Assembly: GCA_030015575.1 (NCBI GenBank)
Contig: JASDDO010000006.1
Location: 321,580,361 to 321,644,360, forward strand
Direction of reading: 5' to 3'
Length of the DNA stretch: 64,000 nt
Source of the DNA: Agapanthus africanus
Taxonomy: Eukaryota > Streptophyta > Magnoliopsida > Asparagales > Amaryllidaceae
Below, one piece after another: positions 22,616 to 33,104 of the stretch. Position numbers and translations under genes: made by a program. Each line of letters starts with the position of its first letter. Position 1 is the first letter of the stretch. A model generated the notes under the pieces. It did no database searches. It was not told the DNA's origin and saw nothing but the letters and a program-made list of their open reading frames with translations.

Positions 22616-23566
22616 TCAATCCACACCAGAAAGAAATACGCATCGGAAGAAAACACCAAAAGAATACCTATCACCACGGCGTCTATCTAACCGCCTTTGA
22701 GCTGGCATACCGGTACAAATCCGCTTCGGCCCAAAAATGACCGAAGTCTCAGAAATGCGCTCTTCCAACATTAAGACCACGTCCATAGCAGCGGCGTAAA
22801 AGTCAAAAAGTTGGGCGCCGATAGCAAGAAATAACTGCATGTCCAATCCCCACACAAACCTCTTTATCCGTTTCTTTTCAGTGTCCACCAGGTAAGGAGC
22901 ATATCGGAACAGCTAAGTAAACTGAATGTCATACTCGAACACCGTCATACCTGAAGTCTTGCGCCAAGACTCAAAACTATGAGCTCGAGCATTTCGAACG
23001 TTTTCCAGAAGGAAACGAGCAAGAAATATAGTTGTGAACTCATCCCAAGTCATAAGAGGTAGACCTGTAGCTCGGCCTCTCTCAACCGACTCGCACCACG
23101 TCTGAGCAGGACCCCCTAGATGAAAACTCACAAGCTCAACCTATATCTTGTCAGAACATCTCTGTGAATGACAATCCTAGCCATCCTGTCGAGGATTGCA
23201 TGTGGATCCTCCGCTGCATCTGTGCTGGTAAAAACTGGAGGCTTCATCCTCGAAAACTCCTGTAAAGATACGGAAATAATCTCAGTTACAACAGAAACAG
23301 CTGTCTGAGCAGCAGGTACAATGACAGTCCCTGCAGTAGGAGGGACATCATCGACTCTCGGAGCTCGGCTATCCTCAACTAACAATCCAACCATCTATCA
23401 CAAATCCTGAATACTCGACTCCAGCCTTGCTACCCAGCCTGGAAAAATGGATCACTCTATCCCTGAGGGGTAGGCGTACCGCCCTGGTCGGTCCTCGTCT
23501 CAAATGAGCCTACTCTAATCTCATCCCTGGCGGCGGCCCTCTGGCCCTCGTAGTCTCCGGCGGCAT
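22616..23566 (-). mobile_element. K body 2 Gag
   Basis: Gag fossil starting at 23564-23566. It contains LQEFSRMKPPVFTSTDAAED (about 23210-23270), MSFHLGGPAQTWCESVERG and FLARFLLENVRNARAHSFES (22955-23131), and FVWGLDMQLFLAIGAQ (22800-22860), the capsid core motifs of chromovirus Gag. A clear zinc knuckle was not found. Confidence 0.75.
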
Positions 23567-23792
23567 AGTGGCTGGAACAAGAAACGAGATCGATAGGAAA
23601 ATTGCGATCGAAACAAGAGGACATATGGAATCAAGGAAGGAAATACAAGCAAATATATATATCCTAAGGTCACTTAGGCGGACTACCGTATCGTAAGTAT
23701 GCTGCGGAACATACACACGCTATGTCACTCTGCTTAAGTCACCTACTCCATCTACCAAGGGTCATCTTACACTCAGAAAGGTTAAACCTAAG

Positions 23793-23804
23793 GCTTTAAT
23801 ACCA
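23793..23804 (-). promoter_or_regulatory. K body 2 primer binding site (iMet-like)
   Basis: The minus strand reads TGGTATTAAAGC, close to TGGTATCAGAGC, just inside the LTR edge at 23809. Confidence 0.7.
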
Positions 23805-23808
23805 ACTT

Positions 23809-24354
23809 TGTCATGACTCGAAGGTACGGAACGTGACTAGCACTTAAATTACGAAATGTCTCAAGGCACAATGTAATCTAAGTAAGCCAAAGCCCAGAAA
23901 ATCTAAACCGTTAAACAAATAGTGTGAAGGAAAACTTGTTTAAGGAAAACGATTTTGGAAAAATAATTCGCATTAAACATTTTAGAAATATCAAATTTTC
24001 CAGAAAATTTTGGCAGAGTCTCCTTTGTAAATACTGGCCCCAAACGGGTACAATACAATATATGCATAAGTAAAGAATAACGGCATTCCTAAGCGGGAGG
24101 TAGCTCTTCACCAAAGGCGTAATCACAACCACAAGCAATATATATCATGATAGAGCCAAAAAGCATATAAAAGCACGAAAAAAGAAAGCATCATGTCGGC
24201 AAGTGAGCTCGACCCCAGAGAAACAACACATATATACTAATCTCATTGCCACACCTCTAGGTCACATGTACAATGGTAGAAACAGTAGATATGGTAGATG
24301 GAGTATACTAGATACAAATGATACACAAAGTGAGAATAAAAGTATCCTCGCAAC
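23809..24354 (-). mobile_element. K LTR 3, left part; interrupted by the L array
   Basis: Begins TGTCATGACTCG and aligns with the start of K LTR 2 to the point tatcctcgcaac, where the L element begins with TGTAAC at 24355. In K LTR 2 the same sequence continues ccacctacg, so the L array entered here. The remainder should lie right of the window. Confidence 0.8.
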
Positions 24355-26688
24355 TGTAACATTTCAGAAAAAAATAAAATATTATTTTTGGGAATTTTTA
24401 TAATTAAATAATAAAATATTGAATATTTTAATAAGGCGGTATAATTAAATACCGATAAATTGGGAAAAAATTGGGAAAATTATAGAAATTACTAAAAAGA
24501 TGGTACTTTATGTGATTTAAGCAAATTATGAGAGTTTATGATTTATTTGATACTAATTTTGTGCTAATCGCGATTAAAAATCGCTAATCGGACTTTAAGA
24601 GTGTTTTGTACACATGTCATTTTTTTTAATACTTGTTACATTTTTGCTATATGTTTTGGGTGTATGGTTATTGTTTTGGATTTACTATTGCAAGGAGATG
24701 AAAAGAAAAGAAAAGAAATATGATTAAAGAATGGAGGGATGGGTATGAGAGAGAGTGAGAAGGTAAGGGGTCAAACCTAGGACCAAGCTCCCATTCCCAC
24801 TTCACTCTTCACCATTTACTCTCCTCTCCTCACTCACTTGCTGCTGCTGCCGCCTCCTTTCTCCCCTTGCCTTTCTACATCCTCAAATCATCACAATAAA
24901 CCCATTAAAACCCCATCCCACTTTCATGAATTTTGTGTACAAGCTCACAAGCTACACTTTGGACCAAGAAGCATACATTTTGGACACTTGGGGGCAACTC
25001 AAGAAAATTCTTGATTTGCCAAATGAGCTATTCTCTTAACCATTAGCCTAGTATTTCCATTGTTTTTACATCCATGTTAGATTAGAACCGATATTGTGTG
25101 GTTTTGGGAAGTTTTAAAACTTGAGTTGAGGATTAGGGTTTTAGTTCAACCCAAAGGTGAAATTAAGGCTAGTAGAGGATACACAATCCCTGTGGTGATT
25201 GATTGGTGACCTAAACCAGAGACTAGAACCCATTTTAGCGGACTTAGAAACCCGATATCGGAAGAATTTTGGATTCTGTGAGTGTATTATGAAATCTGCT
25301 AACACCCGGAGCCTCTGAAAATTATTTAGCAAACACAGAGTGATGTGCAGGCAACCTGGAGTGTACCACCAAAACCCTAGCCCCTAACCATCAACCCTAG
25401 ACACAAATTAATTCATTCTAGACGCAATTTGCGGCCAGAGCAGTGAGGAAGTGGTTCGTTTTTGTTTCAGGGCTTTATCTCCAGTAAATTTGACCCTTGG
25501 CATATGCAAAATTGGCTGATTTGACCCAGGGTAAAATCTGGGATCATTTTCTTGTGTTGGCGCATTGTTTTATGACTTTTTTTAACATGGATTTTGGTAT
25601 TTGATATTTCGTTTCCGTCGTGTGGCGTTTGAACGTCACAACTAGGGTTATTGGTCGTGTTTGCATGCAAGGCTATAGGTTTTTACCTATGAGCATATCA
25701 TGTGCCGTTTTTGGTTTTCCGATATGATTTTAATATGCATTTGCGATTGGGTTATATGTGTAGTACCCCACGTGATGTCGAGATGTTGAAGATAAAGATG
25801 GCGATATCGGCATCGGCACACAAGAAACAAGGTGAGTAGATTTATATCTACGGGGAGAAGTCGGGTGGATGGTGTATAGCACCGCCGCAAAGTTGTAAGG
25901 AATTATATGTTGGGATACGATATATATACCTTTATATGTTAGGATGTGATACGAGCCTTAGCAAGAAAGCTTTAGGAGGTTAGGGGTTAGTGTTAGCGAG
26001 TATGGATGAAAGGACTCTAGTCGATTTCTCAGTCCCGAAACCCTAGGGTAAAGATTTGCATACATGCACATACACATACTCGCATACTATGACTTCCTTG
26101 TGTGTATTGGGGACATATTTATATCTGTATTCGTATGCTTGGATGAAGAAAATGTTATATGATATTTGGGAATGAGTCGATCTGATCGGGCATGATACCG
26201 TGCGATATTGAATGCGTGACCGAGAATTGTCATGATGTTATAGCGGGTCGTTGGATGACGATACTATGTTGATGATATGTTATGATAGTTGACGAGTTAT
26301 ATATCGAGATATGAGATATGATATGTTAAGATATTATAATGGATCGCTTGGGCGATGTATACTCCTATATGATGAAAAGTATGGATGACACCGGATTGTA
26401 TAAGGTTGTAGATCAGTAGCCAGATCATGATTAGTGTCGATGATATTAGTAGTGTACTAGACTTAGATCCGTGCCCACTACTCATGATATATGATGATGT
26501 GGATATCAGATGAATAATGAGATAAATATGATATTTGACCCGTACCCAAATTTGGGATGCCGTACGATAGATTTACCGTACGAGAGATAGTTATGAGGAT
26601 AGATCCGCACTCTTGACTCGAGGATGTCATATTATTTATTGCATCGTACATGATACTGTGGAGGCGAGATCACCGACTACTAGGTGTG

Positions 26689-26706
26689 TATATATATATA
26701 TATATA
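26689..26706. repeat. (TA)9 microsatellite in L LTR 1
   Basis: 18 bp of TA. The same site has 34 bp in LTR 2 (43233-43266) and 18 bp in LTR 3 (59788-59805). Confidence 0.9.
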
Positions 26707-26956
26707 GATCGACTCAGACTTAGGCGGATTCCCTTACCCTTTTTACTGGGCTCGAGTCATACTCATTTTCAAAAGTGGGGAGTCGTGAGTATGTTTTTAT
26801 ACCAAATTGTATGACTCGTATATTGGGTAGGTTTATTTTAAGTGTTGCCGTTACTACATCACTTTCTGTACATTTCATGATGTTTCATCGCATTGCATAT
26901 TTGTACATATGTTATCTGTAATCATCATGAAAGCCTGCTGTCAGGACACCTGCACC

Positions 26957-27022
26957 ATTACCGATGATGCGTATGCTCCACATACACTTGCTTGCCGGCT
27001 CACACACATCATCGTCGGTAAT
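26957..27022. other. Hairpin-forming element in L LTR 1
   Basis: The arms attaccgatgatg and catcatcgtcggtaat pair over 8 bp, then a 3-nt bulge, then 5 bp. The loop holds a small gtatg/catac hairpin. Conserved in all three L LTRs and, with altered stem bases, in K LTR 2. Confidence 0.6.
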
Positions 27023-28620
27023 TGCCATGTCACGTACACTTTAGAAAATACTATTCTTTGACATAACTTGCTAAGTTGATACTTGCAATATGTTATAGGT
27101 TTCATGTGCTAGTTTAACTATTACATTCATTGCATGATATCAGATGCATTCATGTATTCATTGGTTATGCAGTATTATGGAGATTTATGCCAGTTTTCAT
27201 TGTTATTGACAGGGTGACTTGATGATTTCGGATTATTCTTGATATTTTCTGGATTTGGAAAGCGCATGTGAAAGTTTTGTAAAACCGATGAATTATTTTA
27301 AAGAGAAAAATATGGTTTTTCTTGATATGTTGAGTATTGTCCACCATGATATTTTCTCGATTCTGAGATGTTTTCGAGACCCGATTCAAGGAGTTGGATG
27401 AACCGTCTCGAGTACATGGTGGACCCAGTAAGGTACCTCTGGGCAAAAAGCTCAAGGTGTAGACGATGAGCCCGGCAGGGGCAAACTGCCTACCGGTGAT
27501 TTTACCTGGCGCGGCGGATATCCGGAGGGTACCGTTCGTGGTCGTATGATTGATGATATGGGCCGATCCGGAATGACGGAGCCCGAGGTATTGAGATATT
27601 GAGACTTGAGACATTGAGATATTGAGATTTGATGATATAGGCCAGACCTGATAGCCGGAGCCTAAGGTATTGAGATACTGAGATTTATGTTTTGTTTTGA
27701 TGCTGGACACTGTTTTATCTGTCGATTTCATTGATGATACGCGATTTATATACATACAGAAATCTCATTAAAATAAAGAAAATAGTTGTCTCAGTCATGT
27801 TGTATTCTGTTTCACTGGTAATGCATTCATACATCATATATCTGATATGTTGCTATCTGAGGTACTGACACGAGCATGTAGTATTACACTTATACATAGA
27901 TGGACCAAGATATTTATCTGAGGATATTGATTGATATGACCTAGGATAGCATCATGTATGCGATTTCTGCTCGTAGATGTTTTCTACTCACTAGTTGGCA
28001 ACTCACCCCCGTTGTGCCACAGTTTCCTGCAGGTTTTGCCGTACAGGTTTCGTTGCGGCTTCGCTGGCACACTGTTCCCTTCGGTGATTGTTTTGGTAGG
28101 TGGCGACTTTTGTATCAGGACCACCATTGTATATTTGTTATTTCAGTTGTATCTAGTAAAACTCCATCAACCAGACATGTATTTATTTCGACCTTAGAGT
28201 CGCGCGTTGTATTATGATGGATTTCATATGTTTTAGAGTTTTCCTTTCAGTTTTGATCCTCGCCCGTCGGCGTTGTATATTATATTGCTTGCGTGGTTGT
28301 GACCGTCGACTGACGAAGAGCTAGCTCCCGCTTAAGGATGCATTTTTTTCATTGTTGCATATATTTATCATGTTGTACCCCGTTCGGGGCCAGTATTTAC
28401 AAAGGAATCTCTGCTGAAATTTTTCATAAAAGACTTGTGATTTTAAAAAAATACATTTTCGGCTTATGTTGCTAAATTACTTGATTTAAATTGGTTTTCC
28501 TTCACTCTACTGCTTTACTTGGTTTTGATTTCTGGGTTTTAGCTTACTTAGATTACGTAGGCCTCGAGACGTTTCGTAATTTAAATGTCGCTCATGTTCC
28601 GTACTTTTCGGGTCGCGACA

Positions 28621-28803
28621 AAGTTGGTATCAGAGAGTTAGGTTTTACCTTCGGAGTGTAGGATGACCCTTGATTGATGGAGTAGGTAGCTTGAGTAAAG
28701 TGACGTACCGTACATATGTTCCGCGGCATACTTACGATACGCTACTCCGCTTAAGAAGCCTTAGTATGTACATTTCTTTGCACAGTATATATTCATTCCT
28801 ATG
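28621..28803 (+). mobile_element. L body 1: primer site and leader
   Basis: tggtatcagag (28625-28635) is an iMet primer binding site four bases from the LTR end. The leader that follows (gtaggatgacccttg, then ggcatacttacgatacg) is clearly homologous to the K leader on the minus strand at 15990-16140. It is interrupted at 28804 by the target duplication of M1. Confidence 0.85.
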
Positions 28804-28808
28804 ATCTA
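28804..28808. repeat. M1 target site duplication (left)
   Basis: atcta, matching 38160-38164. Confidence 0.85.
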
Positions 28809-30543
28809 TTTCACGCCCCGATTCCCAAAATACGGAATACAAGGGGTCGACAAGGCCAGCCATGCTCCTACGATCGAGCAAATATCCCTCCGTAGTCACA
28901 CTTCGGCTTCTAGCTCTACGTGGTAATCAGTAATCAATGCACAGGCAATGAGAAATGCAGTCACTAAATCAAAACAAATACAAAAGAACTAACCAAATGG
29001 AGATTAAGAGAGTATAGCTCTGGGTCGCTGATCAAAATGTCCGCAATATCCTCGAGGTACGTCAAGTCCTGGTCCAAGCTAGATCCACTTCTCACTCTGA
29101 GCATGCATACTCAGGTCGTCAGAGCGACACGATGGCAATATATATAGATACAAATGGGAACCCGTGCAATAATAATGAATATAAAACAGTAATCATGGAA
29201 TAATGGCGTGAATATGAAGTAGCCAATGCAGGTAGCCAATAGAGCAGGTAAACCGTAAAGCAGTAAACAGTATGGCAGGTATATTGAATCAGTAAGCAAT
29301 GCGTGCCAATGTCACTAACCCTATCAGTCTCTAAGTCTCACTGTACAGGTCACTAAGCCAATCGTCAGTCCAAGTGTGAGAGTCAATCACTCGTGAGTAT
29401 CCCCACCCAAGGGTAGGACCCAAGGACAAGGGAACACGGGACCGAGTCGCTCGCTAATAATCAGTAAAATCCCCATATATCTCCAGAGTCGCTGTATGTG
29501 CCGGCAATGGGACTCCCGAGGTTCTGTTGAACTCACATTCAAACTACCCCATACCCCGTGGTCTACATCAAACTCCAACCATAAACTCAAATACCAGTCG
29601 GTCCAAGACAAGTCTACGTGAGAACTGGAGATAGGATCTCCATGAATCATGTCTCGACTGATACCCAAGACAAATGGACAGTGTTTGGTGCCTTATCTAT
29701 GACACCCATATAAGTGCTTCCATAATCGTCCCATACCAATTATAGTTACACTTATACATGTCCCATAGACGTTGACAATGCAATATATAAATAGGGTCTG
29801 CTGTTTGCGTACAAGTACGTGTCACTTTCACTTATCCATTCATGCTTAAACACTCACATACTTGCCACAATCAAACACTAATACCTAACACTGGGTAATG
29901 CACATGATCACTAGGTTACCGATCCAATGACTTCTACACGATATGATGAGAATACAATAATTACCATAAGAATGGAATACCATCAGTCAGTGTCCTACCA
30001 CTTGCATAATTTACTACAAGTCATGTGTGCAGAATTAAGCGAAACAATGTGAAAAGGATAAACATTATGTTGAATTGTCTATCCATCAAAATTGGTTTCG
30101 CGCCAATCGGATTTCAGGTTTGCTAGTTATGACCATTACAATTTAAGCGTTCACGGCTGGAAATCCGGTTTCAGAATCGGAAGTCCATTTCGTAACACAC
30201 TTTAATCGCAGTTGGGATCGTAATTAGGTGATGCTGTAGTTGAACAATATTTAGGGTTATCAGTTATGTTTCCACTGCAATTGGCGGATCAGTAATATAC
30301 TATGTTGACAGGAAGTTATGGACAGGTTATGTTCGATGTGTAAAATCTGCCTCTGCAGAATTCAGCAAAACGTATCGACATTGTAAAATGAGTTAAAAAT
30401 ATCAAACAGTTGAGGAATCCAGTGATACTAGTGGAGTAAGAATGCTAATTCAATTTTCTATGTAACGATATAGGGTTCCGTGCATTCTCATATTTGAACA
30501 GGAATATACAGGGGTTTAGAAACAGTGGTTAACTGGGATTTCC

Positions 30544-30565
30544 GTTCTGGACTGCAGTCCAGAAC
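30544..30565. repeat. 22-bp perfect palindrome in the M1 left LTR
   Basis: Two 11-bp arms gttctggactg/cagtccagaac with no spacer, centred on ctgcag. The 20-bp core is kept in both M2 LTRs (47105-47124, 52985-53004) and is imperfect in the M1 right LTR (36454-36475). Confidence 0.9.
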
Positions 30566-31777
30566 CGTAATCCTCCTCAATTATGTCTATCATAATTTTT
30601 TAAAATCCAGTGACCAACTATAGAATACTGTAGACTAAACAGTTATCTTCGATAGAGCCATGGAACACTAAAATTTGACTTGTGCATAATTTATTATACA
30701 TTTTAGAGTTTAGCATGTACGAAAGTTTTCAGGCTTTACGACAGAAATCGGGACAACATTTTACGTGAGCAAACGACATCGTATCGTAACCAAAGTGTTA
30801 AAGGACATTCATTGTAACTCGGGCCACCCAATGTTATTTGTTTCCGTCAATTTAACTGGGTTTTTAGGTCATGGTTTATATCGAACACTTATAATAGTAT
30901 CAGATCGCAACCGAAATGAAAATATGTTGCATGAAGCAAGTATTAAAACTTACCTGACGACGATCGATGGTCACAAAGGCGATGATGGCGGCAGCCTGCA
31001 GCGACGGCACAGTTAGCACAGCGACATGCACACGGCTACACGCGGCTGGGATTTGAGCCTGGCCTCGGTGAAGAAGACGGAGCTTGGAGTAGCGACGAAG
31101 TGGCTTGGCGCAGAGACGGCAAAGCAGTGAGGTGATGATGTTGAGTTGAGGCTCGGAGAAAGGAAGTGAGCCGGCGGTGTTGAGGAAGTGCAGTGAGCTG
31201 AGAAAGGGAGACTGGTGGTAGTGTGCTCGGGGTCACCGGGGATGGTCGTGGCAGGGAGCACGGGTGGCCGGAGGTGAAGTCTGCAGCTGGGTCGAAGGAG
31301 GAGGTTGCTGTCGCAGGGGAAGCTGGTGGTGGCGGTGGTCACATGGGGGTGAAGACGACGACAGTGCTTGGTGGGGGTGCGCGGGAGGAGAGGAGGGTAC
31401 AGGAGGAAGAAGGGGATGCAGGGCTTGGTGAGAGGATGAAGAGGTCGGTGGCGAGGTGGAGGAGACGAGGAGGAGCTTGTGTCGAAGGAGGCGAAGGCGG
31501 TAGGGTGGAGTGGACGTCGGCGATGGAGGTTCTTGCATAGGGAAAGAGGGGGAGATGGCGGTGGGAGAAAGAGGGACAGAGAAGAGGGAGAGGCGTAAGA
31601 AGAAGGAGGGAGCCGTTGAGGGGAGCAGGTCATAGGAGGGAACGCGCGTGCATCGTGGGCGCGAGAGAGGCGGGGGAGGGGACGTGGTCGCGATGACGTG
31701 GCCAGAGGAGAACGGGCAGGAACGAGGGAAGACAGTGGGGAAGAGAGATAGTGGTCGGGTCGGGTAGGGAAGGAGTT

Positions 31778-31796
31778 GGGTCGGGTAGGGTTCGGG
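31778..31796 (+). other. G-quadruplex motif in the M1 left LTR
   Basis: Four GGG runs with loops of 2, 2 and 3 nt (GGGTCGGGTAGGGTTCGGG), preceded by further GGG runs from 31757. Equivalent motifs occur at 37702-37721, 48337-48355 and 54237-54255. Confidence 0.85.
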
Positions 31797-31801
31797 CGAG
31801 T

Positions 31802-31984
31802 TGGGCCGGGATCAGAGGAATTAAAATTAATTGGGAAGGGAGAGATGGGCCAGCTTGGAAATTAAGTAAAATTAGAAAAGATAGAGGGAAGCGGGCCGGG
31901 CTGAAGGAATTAAAAAGGAAAAGGAAAAGGAGGGGGAGATGGGCCGTCTTGGAAATTATAAAAGGAAATGGAGAGTTAGGGTTT
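31802..31984. promoter_or_regulatory. Telo-box and TGGGCC cluster in the M1 left LTR
   Basis: Several TGGGCC-type site II motifs between 31802 and 31944 lie next to a telo-box (AAACCCTAA on the minus strand, 31976-31984). In plants this pair is typical of promoters of ribosomal-protein and cell-division genes. It lies upstream, in minus-strand sense, of the GC-rich part of the LTR, so it is a plausible promoter of M. A TATAAAA on the plus strand lies near 31958. Confidence 0.5.
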
Positions 31985-32240
31985 GGGTTTGGGCTGAGTC
32001 TAGGAAAGGAAAATATGAAAGGGAAAGATAAAATGATTTAAGTAATAGAGTTTTAATTTTAGGTTAGGAGTTTAGTAAATTAGTTTAAATAAAATTTATA
32101 CCTATGCATATATTTATATCGGAATAAATCTGGATTAAATTCTGGAAAAATATACGGGAATTTTGTAGGAAATTTGGCAGAGTATCTGAAGATGTTATTT
32201 ATTAAAATACGCTAATTATTTATAGGGACTGGGTATTATA

Positions 32241-32275
32241 TCATACCACCCTTACAAAAATTTCGTCCTCGAAAT
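32241..32275 (-). promoter_or_regulatory. M1 polypurine tract region
   Basis: The minus strand reads TCGAGGACGAAATTTTTGTA followed by AGGGTGGTATGA next to the left LTR, which resembles the conserved end of pol plus PPT in plant chromoviruses (GGGGACGAAAT...AAGGGGGG). Confidence 0.65.
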
Positions 32276-33104
32276 TTAAAATAAACGATAAGATATAAAT
32301 AATATGCGAAAAACCACAGAATCAAATACTACTATATAGCGGTCTACGTAGAAGCAGCTAGATAAAAACAAAATCCTAAATATATATATACATACGTATT
32401 ATCAAAGAGTAGCGCAGCTAAACATAGTAAGCATAAGGCATAAGCATTTATAATAGCAACTATAAGCACAATACCCGGGAAAATAAAGTAGCAATAATAA
32501 AATAGTGAAGGATTTGCCGATAGGTTAAAATATTTTAGAATAATTTATCGATCAAACAATTTTAAAATAACTTAGAAAACCCATATAGTGAAAATAAGAG
32601 ACATGGAACAAAATAATATGCGCGATATATGTTTGCGCTATTGAAAATGTGAAGAGTAGTAAAGCATTTAAAACGGGTAAAATGGAAGTAGTTAATAATA
32701 CGAAATTTTTCGATAAATACAAAATAACGAAAACTAAATTTTCGAATAATGACGTCACTGAATGTAATAAAAGGAAGCACTACTGGTGTATAAGAGCTAG
32801 TCATGGTAGGGGTTACAATAGAGTATGGCCCATTCAAAAGATCGGGGTGCGGTACTTTTAATCTAAGCGAGGGACAAATCAGCACAAGGTGCAGGAGTGA
32901 AGGACAATAATGAATCTCAGGAGGAAAAGAAATGTATAGGGGAAACAGTTAAAGCATCATGTGAACCAAAAATCAAAAGATTAGCGAACTCAGAAATTTT
33001 ATTTCATTCCAGAAAATTCCAAACAAGGCATTCTCGAAAAATTAAAGATGGCCCTAAACTATATATAGATTTATTTGGCCAAAGGAGACAAAAACTAAAT
33101 CACG

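Larger units (their letters stand above)
19345..23808 (-). mobile_element. K body 2: gag-pol fossil with chromodomain end
   Basis: Same order as body 1 and by eye about 5 % different from it. Reading right to left: primer site 23793-23804, Gag start 23564-23566 (MPPETTRARGPPPGMRLE), Gag 22616-23566, protease remnant about 22290-22480, RT about 21380-22200, RNase H about 20906-21375, integrase and chromodomain-type end about 19395-20900, PPT 19345-19361. Broken in many places but more complete at its 3' end than body 1. Confidence 0.82.
10646..24354 (-). mobile_element. Family K chromovirus in tandem form: LTR-body-LTR-body-LTR
   Basis: Minus-strand Ty3/gypsy chromovirus (Tekay-like). Three LTRs (10646-12008 incomplete, 16154-19344 complete, 23809-24354 cut by the L insertion) alternate with two pol-bearing bodies (12009-16153, 19345-23808). 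The middle LTR serves both bodies: its left edge abuts an iMet-like primer site (16138-16149) and its right edge abuts a PPT (19345-19361). Such arrays arise by unequal recombination between LTRs. Both bodies keep the gag-protease-RT-RNase H-integrase order and both are broken in many places. The left edge at 10646 is approximate. Confidence 0.8.
24355..28620 (+). mobile_element. L LTR 1 (complete, 4266 bp)
   Basis: Starts TGTAACATTTCAG and ends CGGGTCGCGACA, followed by a primer site. The first part is AT-rich, then comes a CT-rich segment (24780-24900) with a ctgctgctg run, a (TA)9 tract (26689-26706), a hairpin element (26957-27022), tattgagata repeats (27585-27690), and a last 1.4 kb that is homologous in reverse to the K LTRs. 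Open frames in it are not credible genes. Confidence 0.88.
28809..32240 (-). mobile_element. M1 left LTR (3' LTR)
   Basis: 3432 bp. It holds a 22-bp palindrome (30544-30565), a GC-rich segment (30955-31800), a G-quadruplex motif (31778-31796), TGGGCC motifs (31802-31944) and a telo-box (31976-31984). Its right edge abuts the PPT. Confidence 0.85.

Noticed and set aside
27165-27755. 196-codon minus-strand frame in L LTR 1, with versions in LTR 2 and LTR 3
   Set aside because: Antisense to the LTR and spanning its tattgagata repeats; the other copies are shorter and shifted, with no domain seen.
31013-31633. Long minus-strand Ser/Pro-rich frame (206 codons) in the M1 LTR as a host or element gene
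   Set aside because: It lies wholly in an LTR, has skewed composition, and the equivalent frames in the other three LTRs have different ends and sequence. Composition explains it.
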